A stretch of DNA of 47,459 nt, from assembly GCA_028691515.1 (NCBI GenBank), contig JAQUZE010000007.1, positions 27,645 to 75,103 on the forward strand. The letters run 5' to 3'. A program made the translations under genes and the position numbers. The notes under the pieces are model-generated. The model saw only the letters and a program-made list of their open reading frames with translations, was not told the DNA's origin and ran no database searches. This stretch comes from Bacilli bacterium (GTDB lineage: Bacteria; Bacillota_I; Bacilli_A; ML615J-28; CAG-698). Every line of letters begins with the position of its first letter. Within the stretch, counting starts at the first letter, position 1. Of the stretch, positions 1 to 7,785 are shown one piece after another.

Positions 1-1889
1 AAGAAGAATTGGTAGTTGAAGAGAAAAAAGAAGCAAAAAAGACTGCTTCTAAAAAAACACCAAAAGCAAAAAAAGAAGAGGCTGTTGAAGAAGCAGTTGA
101 AAAAGAAGAAGAATTGGTAGTTGAAGAAAAAAAAGAAACAAAAAAAGCTGTTTCTAAAAAAACACCAAATACAAAAGAAAGTGAAGAAGTTGAAAAAACT
201 GAAGCTGAAGATGTTAAACAAGAAGAATTAGTAGTAGAAGAAAAGAATTCTACGCTGGTTAAAGACGAAGTTGAAAAAACTGAAGAAAATGATGTTGATG
301 ATTCAGAAGAATCTGATGATGTTGAAGCTCAAGAAGTTGATGAAGACGAAGAAGATGAAGAAGAAACAGTTGAAGAACCAGAAGAAAAGAAAATTCGTTA
401 TAAACAACTTCAATTAGTAAAAGGAGAGGTTGTTGACGTAGAACCTGGTAGACCTTCTTATACTGATGAATCTGGAAGAACATATAGAGGCAGAGAAGAA
501 AGAGTTCTTATTCGCCTTGAAGATGGTCAAGAAGGATATCTTTTAAAAAGAGATTGTGCTCAATTAGAAGAAAAAGATGAATTATTTGATGTGTTTTTAC
601 CTGGCGATATTATAGAAGTTATTATTAAAAAAATATATCCGGATGGTGGAAAGTTTTTATTTTCTACAAAACTTTTAGCAATGCGAGAAGATTTAAAACA
701 ATTTGAAAATTCTGTTAAGAATCATGAAATTTTATCTGCAAAAGTTACTAAAGTAATTCCAGCAAATAAAGATAAAAATCGACCTTCTCCTGGTTTACTA
801 CTTCGATATAATGGATATAGCTGTTTACTTCCAAGTAGTCAAATTAATGCAACTGATGAAGAAAAAGAAAAATTAATTGGCGAAGAAATATTAGTTACAC
901 CAATTAGAGTTGATTTTGGAAGAATTAGATTAATTGTTTCTAATACAGTTGCTTTAGCTATTGAAAGACGTCTTGAAAAAGAAAAGTTAATTGAAGAAAT
1001 TGAAGTTGGCGCTGTATACGATGGAGTTGTTAAAAACATTGAAAGTTATGGTGCATTTGTTGAACTTGTTCCTGGAATAGAAGGATTGCTTCATATTTCT
1101 GAAATTGATCATAGTCGTGTCTACAAAATAGAGAAATATGCAAAAGTTGGAGATACAATTAAAGTTAAAGTAATTAATATTGAGAAGAAAGAACATAATA
1201 CTCATATTGGACTATCTCGAAAAGCATTATTACCTAATTATTTTACTATGTTTACTGAAGGAAAAGTGGTTGGAGATGTTACTGAAGTAAAAGCAATTGA
1301 AATTAATAATTCGGGAGTTGTTGTACAACTTAATGAAGGTTTAACTGGTTTCTTGCCGAAGAGTGAATTTTCATGGGAAAGAGGAGCTTTTATTGAAGAT
1401 GTAATTTCTGTTGGTGATATGTTTGAGGCTAAAATTATTGAAATTGATCCTTCAAAGAAAAGAATTATTTTTTCTAGAAAACAACTAATTTCTAATCCTT
1501 GGGAATCACTTAATATTCAAGTTGGTGATAAAATTAAAGTTGAAGTGAAATATGCTCTTTCTAATGGATTTAAAGTTTCATATAATGAGGCAATTGGTTA
1601 TATGCCTATTAAGAGTATTAGGAGTGTTTCGCCTGATACAATAAAATTAGGAGATATTATTGATGTTTCTGTTGGTGCTGTTGATTCAAAAGCAACTCGA
1701 TTAATTGTTTATTATGATACATTTGAAGCTCGTCCAAGAGAAATGCCGGTTAGGGAAAAAGGTCCAGCACCAAGAAAAAATAATAGAATTGATACAAATC
1801 AGAATAAATATACTATTGAATCACAAGATCAAGTATCCAATACATTTGGCGATTTTTTAGATCAATTTAAAGATTCAAAAAAGAAATAG
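1..1889 (+). CDS. rpsA: S1-domain RNA-binding protein (ribosomal protein S1 homologue), 5' end cut by window
   Basis: The reading frame is open from the window edge, so the true start lies upstream; the TTG at 9 has no ribosome binding site. Counting from position 9, the first ~130 residues are low-complexity Glu/Lys/Val sequence with repeats starting EELVVEEK. About five S1 (OB-fold) units follow, near residues 138-215, 239-318, 334-410, 417-494 and 505-575. The third is the most canonical (GVVKNIESYGAFVEL, then GIEGLLHISEI). S1 proteins bind mRNA and ribosomes. The Bacillus relative YpfD is shorter and lacks such an extension, as far as I know. The gene ends in TAG, 9 bases before der, in the order also seen in Bacillus (ypfD-der-gpsA-hbs). 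Family is certain; whether it works as true S1 is less so. Confidence 0.88.
   Translation, partial: EELVVEEKKEAKKTASKKTPKAKKEEAVEEAVEKEEELVVEEKKETKKAVSKKTPNTKESEEVEKTEAEDVKQEELVVEEKNSTLVKDEVEKTEENDVDDSEESDDVEAQEVDEDEEDEEETVEEPEEKKIRYKQLQLVKGEVVDVEPGRPSYTDESGRTYRGREERVLIRLEDGQEGYLLKRDCAQLEEKDELFDVFLPGDIIEVIIKKIYPDGGKFLFSTKLLAMREDLKQFENSVKNHEILSAKVTKVIPANKDKNRPSPGLLLRYNGYSCLLPSSQINATDEEKEKLIGEEILVTPIRVDFGRIRLIVSNTVALAIERRLEKEKLIEEIEVGAVYDGVVKNIESYGAFVELVPGIEGLLHISEIDHSRVYKIEKYAKVGDTIKVKVINIEKKEHNTHIGLSRKALLPNYFTMFTEGKVVGDVTEVKAIEINNSGVVVQLNEGLTGFLPKSEFSWERGAFIEDVISVGDMFEAKIIEIDPSKKRIIFSRKQLISNPWESLNIQVGDKIKVEVKYALSNGFKVSYNEAIGYMPIKSIRSVSPDTIKLGDIIDVSVGAVDSKATRLIVYYDTFEARPREMPVREKGPAPRKNNRIDTNQNKYTIESQDQVSNTFGDFLDQFKDSKKK
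3..245 (+). repeat. Coding tandem repeats in the S1 protein N-terminus
   Basis: Three in-frame units begin with codons for EELVVEEK at about 3, 108 and 222. The first two also share a downstream K-K-x-x-S-K-K-T-P segment. Spacing is 105 then 114 bases, so the units are degenerate. The product is a highly charged tail rich in Glu and Lys. The array probably extends upstream of the window. Confidence 0.75.
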
Positions 1890-1898
1890 GAGAAATTT

Positions 1899-3209
1899 AT
1901 GCGTGGAGTTGTTGCGATAATTGGGAGACCCAATGTCGGTAAATCTAGTTTATTTAATCGAATTATTGGTGAGCGCTTATCAATCACTGATGATGCTAGT
2001 GGAGTAACTAGAGATCGTATTTATGGCAAAACTTCATGGCTGAATCAAGATTTTTCAGTAATTGATACAGGGGGCATCATTTTAAAAGATGAGCCCTTTT
2101 CTCGTGAAATAAGAGCTCAAGCAGAATTAGCTATCGATGAGGCAGATGTTTTAGTTATGGTTGTTGATGTAAGAACAGGAGTTATTCAAGAAGACACAGA
2201 TGTTATTAAATTATTATTAAGTTCTTCAAAACCTTTAATAGTTGCTGTTAATAAAGTAGATAATAATGAATTAATGAATGATATTTATGATTTCTATTCT
2301 TTAGGCGTAGAATACGTAGTCGGTATATCTTGTTTACATGGTATTGGAATGGGTAATTTATTAGATTTAATTATTGAAAAACTGCCTGAAGAACAAAAAT
2401 CTATCTATGAAGCAGATGTAATTAAATATTGTTTGATTGGTCAACCTAATGTGGGTAAAAGCACATTAGCTAATTCTATTATTGGTGAGCAAAGAACGAT
2501 TGTCAGTGATATCCCAGGTACAACGAGAGATTCTATTGATATTTTGTACCGACGAAATAATAAATCCTATGTTGTAATTGATACAGCAGGTATTAGAAAA
2601 CAGAAAAAGTCTTATGAAAATGCTGAAAAATATAGTTATTTAAGAGCAATTAAAGCAATTGAGAGAAGTGATATTGCTGTATTAGTTTTAGATGGTACAA
2701 AGGATCTCGAAGAACAAGATAAAAGAATTGCAGGATATGCAAGATCAGTTAATAGAGCAATGATTATAGTTTATAATAAATGGGATTTAGTTGCTAAAGA
2801 TGAAAACTCTATGGCTAAAATTGAAAAAATGTTGATAACACATATGCCATTTTTAAGTTTTGTTCCTATTATATTTCTATCTGCCTTTAAAAAAGAAAGA
2901 GTGCACACTCTTTTAGATAAAATTGATGAAGTTTATGAAAACTTTAATAGGAGGGTTCCAACATCTTTATTAAATAATGTTTTATTAGATGCATACCTTT
3001 TAAATCCTCCTGCTTATTTTCAAGGAAATTTAATTAAAATTAGTTATAGTACACAAGAAGATGTTATGCCTCCAACTTTTGTTTTATTTGTTAATAATGA
3101 AAAAAATATGCATTTTTCATATTTAAGGTATCTCGAAAATAAAATTAGAGAAACTTTTAATTTTGAGGGATGTCCAATTAGATTTGTTTTAAGAAAGAAG
3201 AATGATTAA
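1899..3209 (+). CDS. der: Ribosome biogenesis GTPase Der (EngA)
   Basis: Der is an essential GTPase with two G domains that acts in 50S subunit assembly. Both domains are visible: GRPNVGKSS near residue 8 with DTGG and NKVD following, and GQPNVGKST near residue 183 with DTAG and NKWD. A KH-like C-terminal domain ends the protein. Its 436 residues match the family length. A good site (AGGAG) precedes the ATG 9 bases after the S1 gene. The stop overlaps the gpsA start (TAATG), so translation is probably coupled. Confidence 0.97.
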   Translation: MRGVVAIIGRPNVGKSSLFNRIIGERLSITDDASGVTRDRIYGKTSWLNQDFSVIDTGGIILKDEPFSREIRAQAELAIDEADVLVMVVDVRTGVIQEDTDVIKLLLSSSKPLIVAVNKVDNNELMNDIYDFYSLGVEYVVGISCLHGIGMGNLLDLIIEKLPEEQKSIYEADVIKYCLIGQPNVGKSTLANSIIGEQRTIVSDIPGTTRDSIDILYRRNNKSYVVIDTAGIRKQKKSYENAEKYSYLRAIKAIERSDIAVLVLDGTKDLEEQDKRIAGYARSVNRAMIIVYNKWDLVAKDENSMAKIEKMLITHMPFLSFVPIIFLSAFKKERVHTLLDKIDEVYENFNRRVPTSLLNNVLLDAYLLNPPAYFQGNLIKISYSTQEDVMPPTFVLFVNNEKNMHFSYLRYLENKIRETFNFEGCPIRFVLRKKND

Positions 3210-4213
3210 TGAAAGATAAGATTACTATAATAGGTGCGGGAAGCTGGGGAAGTGCTCTAGCAAGAATTATTAGTGATAATGGTTATAAAGTAATTATGTA
3301 TGATACTGATGAGGCAATTGTTGAAGAAATAAATACTTTTCATACCAATATTAAAAAATTACCAGTTGGTAAATTAAATGATGGTGTCATTGCAACAACT
3401 AACCTAAAAGAAGCAGTTGATTTTGGTACAATTATTTTATTAGTGGTTCCTACTGCAGTAACAAGACTTGTTTTAAAACAAATTAATGAAGTTATAAGTA
3501 ATTCTAAAATATTTGTTAATGCAAGTAAGGGTATAGAACCAAATACATTTAAAAGAATATCAGAAATTGTTGTTGAAGAAATTGACTCTAAATATATAAA
3601 AAGTTTTGTTGTTTTAACTGGTCCTAGTCATGCTGAGGAAGTTATTCTAGGAATGCTTACGATGGTTACTAGTTCAAGCAAGGATCTTTCATCATCAAGA
3701 TTAATTCAAAAAATATTAAGTAATAAAACTTATTTTAGAGTATATACACATGAAGATGTTATAGGAGCTGAATTATGTGGATCATTAAAAAATATTATAG
3801 CAATAGCTAGTGGTATTGCTCATGGATTGGGTTATGGAGATAATACAAGAGCTGCATTAATTACTAGAGGACTTGTGGAAATTAAAAGAATTGCTTTAGT
3901 TCTTGGAGCAGAAGAAAGTACAATTTATGGTCTTGCCGGACTTGGTGATTTAGTTGTTACTTGTACATCTATGCATAGTAGGAATTTTCAGGCTGGTGTT
4001 AAAATAGCACAAGGTAAGAATTTAAAACAAACTTTATCTGAAATGACTATGGTTGTAGAAGGAGCTAGAACAGTAATTGGTGCTTATCAAATTATCAAGA
4101 AATATAATATTTATGCTCCGATAATTGAAACTATTTATAATATTGTATATAATCAAAAAGATCCAAAGAAAGAAATATTAAAATTAATGTCTTCTTCTTT
4201 AAAAGAAGAGTAA
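3209..4213 (+). CDS. gpsA: Glycerol-3-phosphate dehydrogenase [NAD(P)+]
   Basis: The enzyme reduces dihydroxyacetone phosphate to sn-glycerol-3-phosphate, the backbone for phospholipids. The N-terminal dinucleotide-binding motif is GAGSWGSAL near residue 8. The C-terminal substrate domain holds the conserved GSLKNIIAIASG segment with the catalytic lysine, followed by GDNTRAALITRGLVE. At 334 residues it is full length. It overlaps der by one base and is followed by a clear terminator. It supplies the substrate of PlsY, encoded at 25158-25796, so two steps of phosphatidic acid synthesis are in this window. Confidence 0.97.
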   Translation: MKDKITIIGAGSWGSALARIISDNGYKVIMYDTDEAIVEEINTFHTNIKKLPVGKLNDGVIATTNLKEAVDFGTIILLVVPTAVTRLVLKQINEVISNSKIFVNASKGIEPNTFKRISEIVVEEIDSKYIKSFVVLTGPSHAEEVILGMLTMVTSSSKDLSSSRLIQKILSNKTYFRVYTHEDVIGAELCGSLKNIIAIASGIAHGLGYGDNTRAALITRGLVEIKRIALVLGAEESTIYGLAGLGDLVVTCTSMHSRNFQAGVKIAQGKNLKQTLSEMTMVVEGARTVIGAYQIIKKYNIYAPIIETIYNIVYNQKDPKKEILKLMSSSLKEE

Positions 4214-4217
4214 TTTT

Positions 4218-4246
4218 AATCCGGACTTAAAAATCCGGATTTTTTT
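4218..4246 (+). terminator. Intrinsic terminator after gpsA
   Basis: Perfect 8-bp stem AATCCGGA / TCCGGATT with an 8-base loop, followed by a run of T. It starts 5 bases after the gpsA stop and closes the S1-der-gpsA unit. Confidence 0.93.
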
Positions 4247-4267
4247 ATATTCAAAATTATATTTGAG

Positions 4268-4300
4268 TATGTTTGTTGAAATTTTAACAAATGAATATAC
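4268..4300. repeat. Imperfect AT-rich inverted repeat upstream of hup
   Basis: GTAT, TTTGTT and AAATTT on the left are mirrored by AACAAA and ATAC on the right, about 50-70 bases before the hup promoter. An ATATTCA half-site lies just upstream near 4248. It could be an operator or only AT-rich chance. Confidence 0.3.
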
Positions 4301-4347
4301 TTTCAAAACAAGCAAAAAAATGTAAATCATTTTCACTAGGATTTTTC

Positions 4348-4376
4348 TTGTTTAAGTATTTTTTAAGTGTTATACT
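4348..4376 (+). promoter_or_regulatory. Promoter of hup
   Basis: TTGTTT at 4348-4353 and TATACT at 4371-4376, spaced by 17 bases. The predicted start leaves a leader of only about 16 bases holding GGAGGG. Confidence 0.65.
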
Positions 4377-4398
4377 TAAAAAAAGGAGGGCTAAAAAT

Positions 4399-4674
4399 AT
4401 GAGAAAATCAGATTATTTAGAAACTATAAATAAAAAAACTGGAGTTTCAAAAAAAGATATTGATTCTGTAGTTGATTTGTTTCTTGATTTAATCGTTAAA
4501 GAAATTACTGATACTGGAAAAAGCAGTATTACTAATATAGGCACATTTAAAAGAATTAAAACAAAACCTTTTACTTATTTTAGTCCGAATGATGGTAGCA
4601 CCATAAATACAAAAGGAATTACTAAAATATCATTTACAAGTTCTAAAGACTTATTAAAAAAAATCACTAAATAG
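4399..4674 (+). CDS. hup: HU-family DNA-binding protein
   Basis: A 91-residue nucleoid protein of the HU/IHF fold. It begins MRKSDYLETINKKTGVSK, and the mid-region GKSSITNIGTFK matches the HU core (usually V-x-I-x-x-F-G-x-F). The DNA-binding arm is unusual: FSPNDGSTINTKG rather than the common N-P-x-T-G-E type. The C-terminal SSKDLLKKI helix is typical. I chose the ATG at 4399 because GGAGGG lies 8 bases upstream; an in-frame ATG at 4291 would add 36 unrelated residues and lies upstream of the promoter. Position after gpsA matches hbs in Bacillus. The stop is TAG, 9 bases before the ankyrin gene. Confidence 0.93.
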   Translation: MRKSDYLETINKKTGVSKKDIDSVVDLFLDLIVKEITDTGKSSITNIGTFKRIKTKPFTYFSPNDGSTINTKGITKISFTSSKDLLKKITK

Positions 4675-4683
4675 GAGTTTTCT

Positions 4684-5994
4684 ATGGATGCTATTTATCG
4701 TTTATATAAAAATACTGGAGATGGATCTTCAAAAAATATATTACAAGCTATTATGAATAATGATTGTTGTTATGTGATTGATTATTATGAATTAGGTAAA
4801 GATATTTTATACTCTGATAAAAAAGGAGATACTTTTTTACATAAAGCATGTAGAAATGATAATTTTGATATTATTGATTTATTATTAAAACTAGGTTGTG
4901 ATGTTAATGCTAGGAATAATAATCTTGAAACTCCCCTTCATCTTGCTGTTCAATTTAGAAATGCTGAAGCTTCTCAGAAGTTATTGTTAGAACATGCAAA
5001 TCCAAATGCTTTCAATAAGCAAAAAGTTGCACCTCTTCATATAGCTGCAAGTAGAGGAGATGTAGATATTTTAAATTTATTATTAAATTATGGGGCTAAG
5101 TTAAATATTTCAGATTATAATGGAGAAAAACCGATTCACTATGCTGTTAAATCTGGGAAAATTGAAATGATAAGACATTTATTATCTAGTGGTGCAAGTT
5201 TAGTGGAATGTGATGATAGAAAAAATACTGCTCTACATTATGCTTGTCAAAAAGGGGATGAGAACATTGTAGCCTATATTTTAAGACATATGACTATTAC
5301 TAACTTTCCTAATATATATAAAGAAACACCTATGCATCTTGCTGCAGTATACTGTACACCAACTACTATTGCTTTATTGCTTGAAAAAGGATATGATTTG
5401 GATAGTATAAATAATAATGGAAACACGCCTATAGATGAGGCAAGGTTAAATGGAAATATAATAAATTATGATTATTTAATTAACGCAAAAAGAAGTAGTG
5501 AATATAAAGAAAAATATTTAGATTATAAAATGCATCGAGCAGTTTGTGAAAATAAATATGAATATTTAGTTCAGTTTGTAAATAGCCAAAATATTAATGA
5601 TTTTGATTATTTTGGCAAATCTTTGATGTATTATGCAATTATTTGTGGTAATTTAAAAATTACTAAATTTTTATATAAAAAGGGTGCTAAGATAGACATA
5701 GTTGATGATAACAGACAACCTGCATTATTAATTGCTGTCTATGCTGAGCATTTTAATGTTATTAAGTATTTATTAACTCTTCCAGTAGATGTTAATGAAA
5801 TATTTTATGGTAGAAGTTATTTATATCGTGCTATTTTAAGAAATAATTATGAAATGGCATCTATTTTGATTGAAGCTGGAGCTAATGTTAATTTTATTGA
5901 TAGCAAACACAGAACTATTTATTCCTATGCAATTGATTATGCAAGTGATGATATAATTGATCTTCTTATTAGAAGAAAGGCTTCATTTATATAA
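4684..5994 (+). CDS. Ankyrin-repeat protein, cytoplasmic, function unknown
   Basis: A 436-residue protein made almost wholly of ankyrin repeats, which are protein-binding helix-turn-helix units. About seven repeats run from residue ~55 to 260 (ETPLHLA, VAPLHIAASRGDV, EKPIHYAVKSGK, NTALHYACQKGDE, ETPMHLAA). After a ~40-residue linker, about five more degenerate ones reach the C-terminus. There is no signal peptide or membrane segment, so it should be cytoplasmic. AGGAG precedes the ATG. It lies 9 bases after hup and its stop overlaps the start of the next gene (TAATG), so it belongs to the hup-ank-rdgB unit. The partner is unknown. Base composition is like its neighbours, so recent transfer is not evident. 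Confidence 0.9.
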   Translation: MDAIYRLYKNTGDGSSKNILQAIMNNDCCYVIDYYELGKDILYSDKKGDTFLHKACRNDNFDIIDLLLKLGCDVNARNNNLETPLHLAVQFRNAEASQKLLLEHANPNAFNKQKVAPLHIAASRGDVDILNLLLNYGAKLNISDYNGEKPIHYAVKSGKIEMIRHLLSSGASLVECDDRKNTALHYACQKGDENIVAYILRHMTITNFPNIYKETPMHLAAVYCTPTTIALLLEKGYDLDSINNNGNTPIDEARLNGNIINYDYLINAKRSSEYKEKYLDYKMHRAVCENKYEYLVQFVNSQNINDFDYFGKSLMYYAIICGNLKITKFLYKKGAKIDIVDDNRQPALLIAVYAEHFNVIKYLLTLPVDVNEIFYGRSYLYRAILRNNYEMASILIEAGANVNFIDSKHRTIYSYAIDYASDDIIDLLIRRKASFI

Positions 5995-7445
5995 TGAAAA
6001 TATTGTTTGCAACACATAATAATAATAAATTAAGAGAAGCAAGAGAAATTTTAAAAAATCATATAATAATCGGTCTTTCTGATTTATGTGTTAATTATGA
6101 AGAAGTTGAAGAAACAGGAAAAACTTTTTTTGAAAATGCGTATTTAAAAGCTAAATATTTTTATGATAAATATGATTTACCAACAATTGCTGATGATACA
6201 GGAATTTGTTGTTATGCTCTTAATTTAATGCCTGGAGTTCATTCAAAAAGATTATCTAAATCTGGTAATGACTTTGACAATATTAATAAATTATTAATGA
6301 TGCTTGAAAATAAAAGAGATAAAAGAGCATATTTTTCTTCAGTTATTTGTTTTATTTTTAATAATAAAACTTATTTTTTTGAAGGAAAATTAGAAGGATT
6401 AATAATTAATGAATTAAGAGGTAATAATGGGTTTGGGTATGATCCAATATTCTATATAGAAAAATTAAATAAAACTTTAGCAGAGCTAGAAGCTAATGAA
6501 AAGAATGAAATAAGCCACAGGCGAGATTCATTAGATAGGTTGGAAAATTTTCTTAAGGAGATTAAAATGGAAGAAAAAATTTTATTAGAGGCAAAAAAAG
6601 TATTTAATACAGATAAGATAGAAATAATGCATAGACTACTTGGAGGTATGAGTAATGTAACTTACGTTATAAAAGTATATGATAAATTATATACATTTAG
6701 ATATCCCGGAGAAAAAGCTGAGTATTTTGTTGATAGAAGTGTTGAAGAGAAAAATATTAAGCTTTTTGAGAAATTAGGTGTAACCAATAAAACTACTTAT
6801 TTTAGTACTGAAACAGGAATTAAAGTCTCTGAATACATTGAAGGAACAAGTCTAAATTTAATTAGTAATGAAAAATATCCTTTTGAAGATGTTGCAATGC
6901 TATTAAAGAAAATACATAATGTTGAATGGAAATCAGATAATGACTATAATCCTTTTAAAAGGTTAGAAAAATATGAACAATATTGTATAGAAAAAGGATT
7001 TGTTCTACCTAAAAGTTATTTAAATATTAGAGATAAGTTTTTTACATATAAAGATTATTTACAATCTTTGCCAAAATCCTTTGCTCATGGAGATAGTCAG
7101 CCGTCAAATTTTATTATTACTGGCAGAGGTTTAAAAGTGGTTGATTTTGAGTTTACTGGAAATATAGATCATATATATGATATAGCTTGTTTTGCAAATA
7201 TGAGAATTTCTGATGGCGAAAAACTTTTAGAAACTTATTATTTTGGTGATGTTAAAGATAATGAGTGGTTTAGATTTTACTCATGGAGATGTTTTCAATG
7301 TCTTCAATGGTTTAATGTTGCTGTTTTTAAGCATTTAATTGGAATGAGTGAATTATTAAAGATTAATTTTTTGAAAGTAAGTGAACATTACTTAGATTTA
7401 GCAAATGAACTTTATCTAAAAGCGCAAACATATAATAAATTATAA
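5994..7445 (+). CDS. rdgB: RdgB/Ham1 XTP/dITP pyrophosphatase fused to an APH/choline-kinase-like domain
   Basis: Residues 1-~190 are a complete RdgB, which hydrolyses dITP/XTP to monophosphate and so cleanses the nucleotide pool: FATHNNNKLREA at the start, then DDTGI, GFGYDPIF and ISHRRDSL. Residues ~192-483 form an aminoglycoside-phosphotransferase-like kinase domain with H365-G-D367-x4-N372 (catalytic Asp and metal Asn) and D384-F-E as the second metal motif. This resembles choline/ethanolamine or LicA-type small-molecule kinases; the substrate cannot be read. The join carries its own AAGGAG (6555-6560) and ATG (6567) in frame, so the kinase may also be made alone. It is translationally coupled to the ankyrin gene. 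Confidence 0.9.
   Translation: MKILFATHNNNKLREAREILKNHIIIGLSDLCVNYEEVEETGKTFFENAYLKAKYFYDKYDLPTIADDTGICCYALNLMPGVHSKRLSKSGNDFDNINKLLMMLENKRDKRAYFSSVICFIFNNKTYFFEGKLEGLIINELRGNNGFGYDPIFYIEKLNKTLAELEANEKNEISHRRDSLDRLENFLKEIKMEEKILLEAKKVFNTDKIEIMHRLLGGMSNVTYVIKVYDKLYTFRYPGEKAEYFVDRSVEEKNIKLFEKLGVTNKTTYFSTETGIKVSEYIEGTSLNLISNEKYPFEDVAMLLKKIHNVEWKSDNDYNPFKRLEKYEQYCIEKGFVLPKSYLNIRDKFFTYKDYLQSLPKSFAHGDSQPSNFIITGRGLKVVDFEFTGNIDHIYDIACFANMRISDGEKLLETYYFGDVKDNEWFRFYSWRCFQCLQWFNVAVFKHLIGMSELLKINFLKVSEHYLDLANELYLKAQTYNKL
6555..6569 (+). promoter_or_regulatory. Internal ribosome binding site and start at the RdgB-kinase junction
   Basis: AAGGAG at 6555-6560 stands 6 bases before an in-frame ATG at 6567, exactly between the end of the RdgB domain (LENFLKEIK) and the start of the kinase domain (MEEKILLEAKK). 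It would give a separate 292-residue kinase. Confidence 0.6.
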
Positions 7446-7453
7446 TAATAAAC

Positions 7454-7482
7454 TTTACATTTTGTTTAAAATATAGTATAAT
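7454..7482 (+). promoter_or_regulatory. Promoter of rpsU
   Basis: TTTACA at 7454-7459, a 17-base spacer, and TATAAT at 7477-7482. It lies just after the fusion gene stop and before the rpsU ribosome binding site. Confidence 0.8.
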
Positions 7483-7518
7483 ACTAAATGTAATATGTGT
7501 AAGGAAGGGGTGAAATTT

Positions 7519-7707
7519 ATGCCAAAAATCATAGTTCGTGATAATGAATCAATTGAAGATGCGTTAAAGCGCTTTAAACGAGATGTTTCTCGTAGTGGAA
7601 CCCTTGCTGAAGCACGAAAAAGAGAACATTTTTTAAAACCTAGTGATATTAAAAAAATGAAGCAGCGAGCAGCAAAGAAAAATGCTAGCAAACGTCGTTC
7701 TTATTAA
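7519..7707 (+). CDS. rpsU: 30S ribosomal protein S21
   Basis: S21 is a small basic protein of the 30S subunit. The 62 residues [19 protein letters not shown] through the Lys/Arg-rich tail [10 protein letters not shown] match the family over its whole length. The start is the ATG at 7519, preceded by GGAAGGGGTGA; the in-frame ATG at 7495 is between promoter and ribosome binding site and would add eight unrelated residues. It has its own promoter and terminator, so it is probably transcribed alone. In Bacillus, rpsU is also a near neighbour of phoH. Confidence 0.96.
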   Translation: MPKIIVRDNESIEDALKRFKRDVSRSGTLAEARKREHFLKPSDIKKMKQRAAKKNASKRRSY

Positions 7708-7710
7708 TTA

Positions 7711-7736
7711 AAAAGCCTTTGAATAGGCTTTTTTTT
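7711..7736 (+). terminator. Intrinsic terminator after rpsU
   Basis: Stem AAAAGCCT / AGGCTTTT, 6-base loop, then a T run. It begins 3 bases after the rpsU stop. Confidence 0.9.
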
Positions 7737-7757
7737 ATGTATTCTTAATTAATATTA

Positions 7758-7766
7758 TGTTATAAT
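7758..7766 (+). promoter_or_regulatory. Extended -10 promoter of phoH
   Basis: TGTTATAAT with the preceding TG of an extended -10 element; no good -35 is visible. The GAAAGGTGAT ribosome binding site begins a few bases downstream. Confidence 0.65.
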
Positions 7767-7785
7767 AATAGAAAGGTGATTAAAT

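Noticed and set aside
4291-4398. Longer HU start at 4291
   Set aside because: It precedes the promoter and strong GGAGGG site and adds residues unlike any HU.
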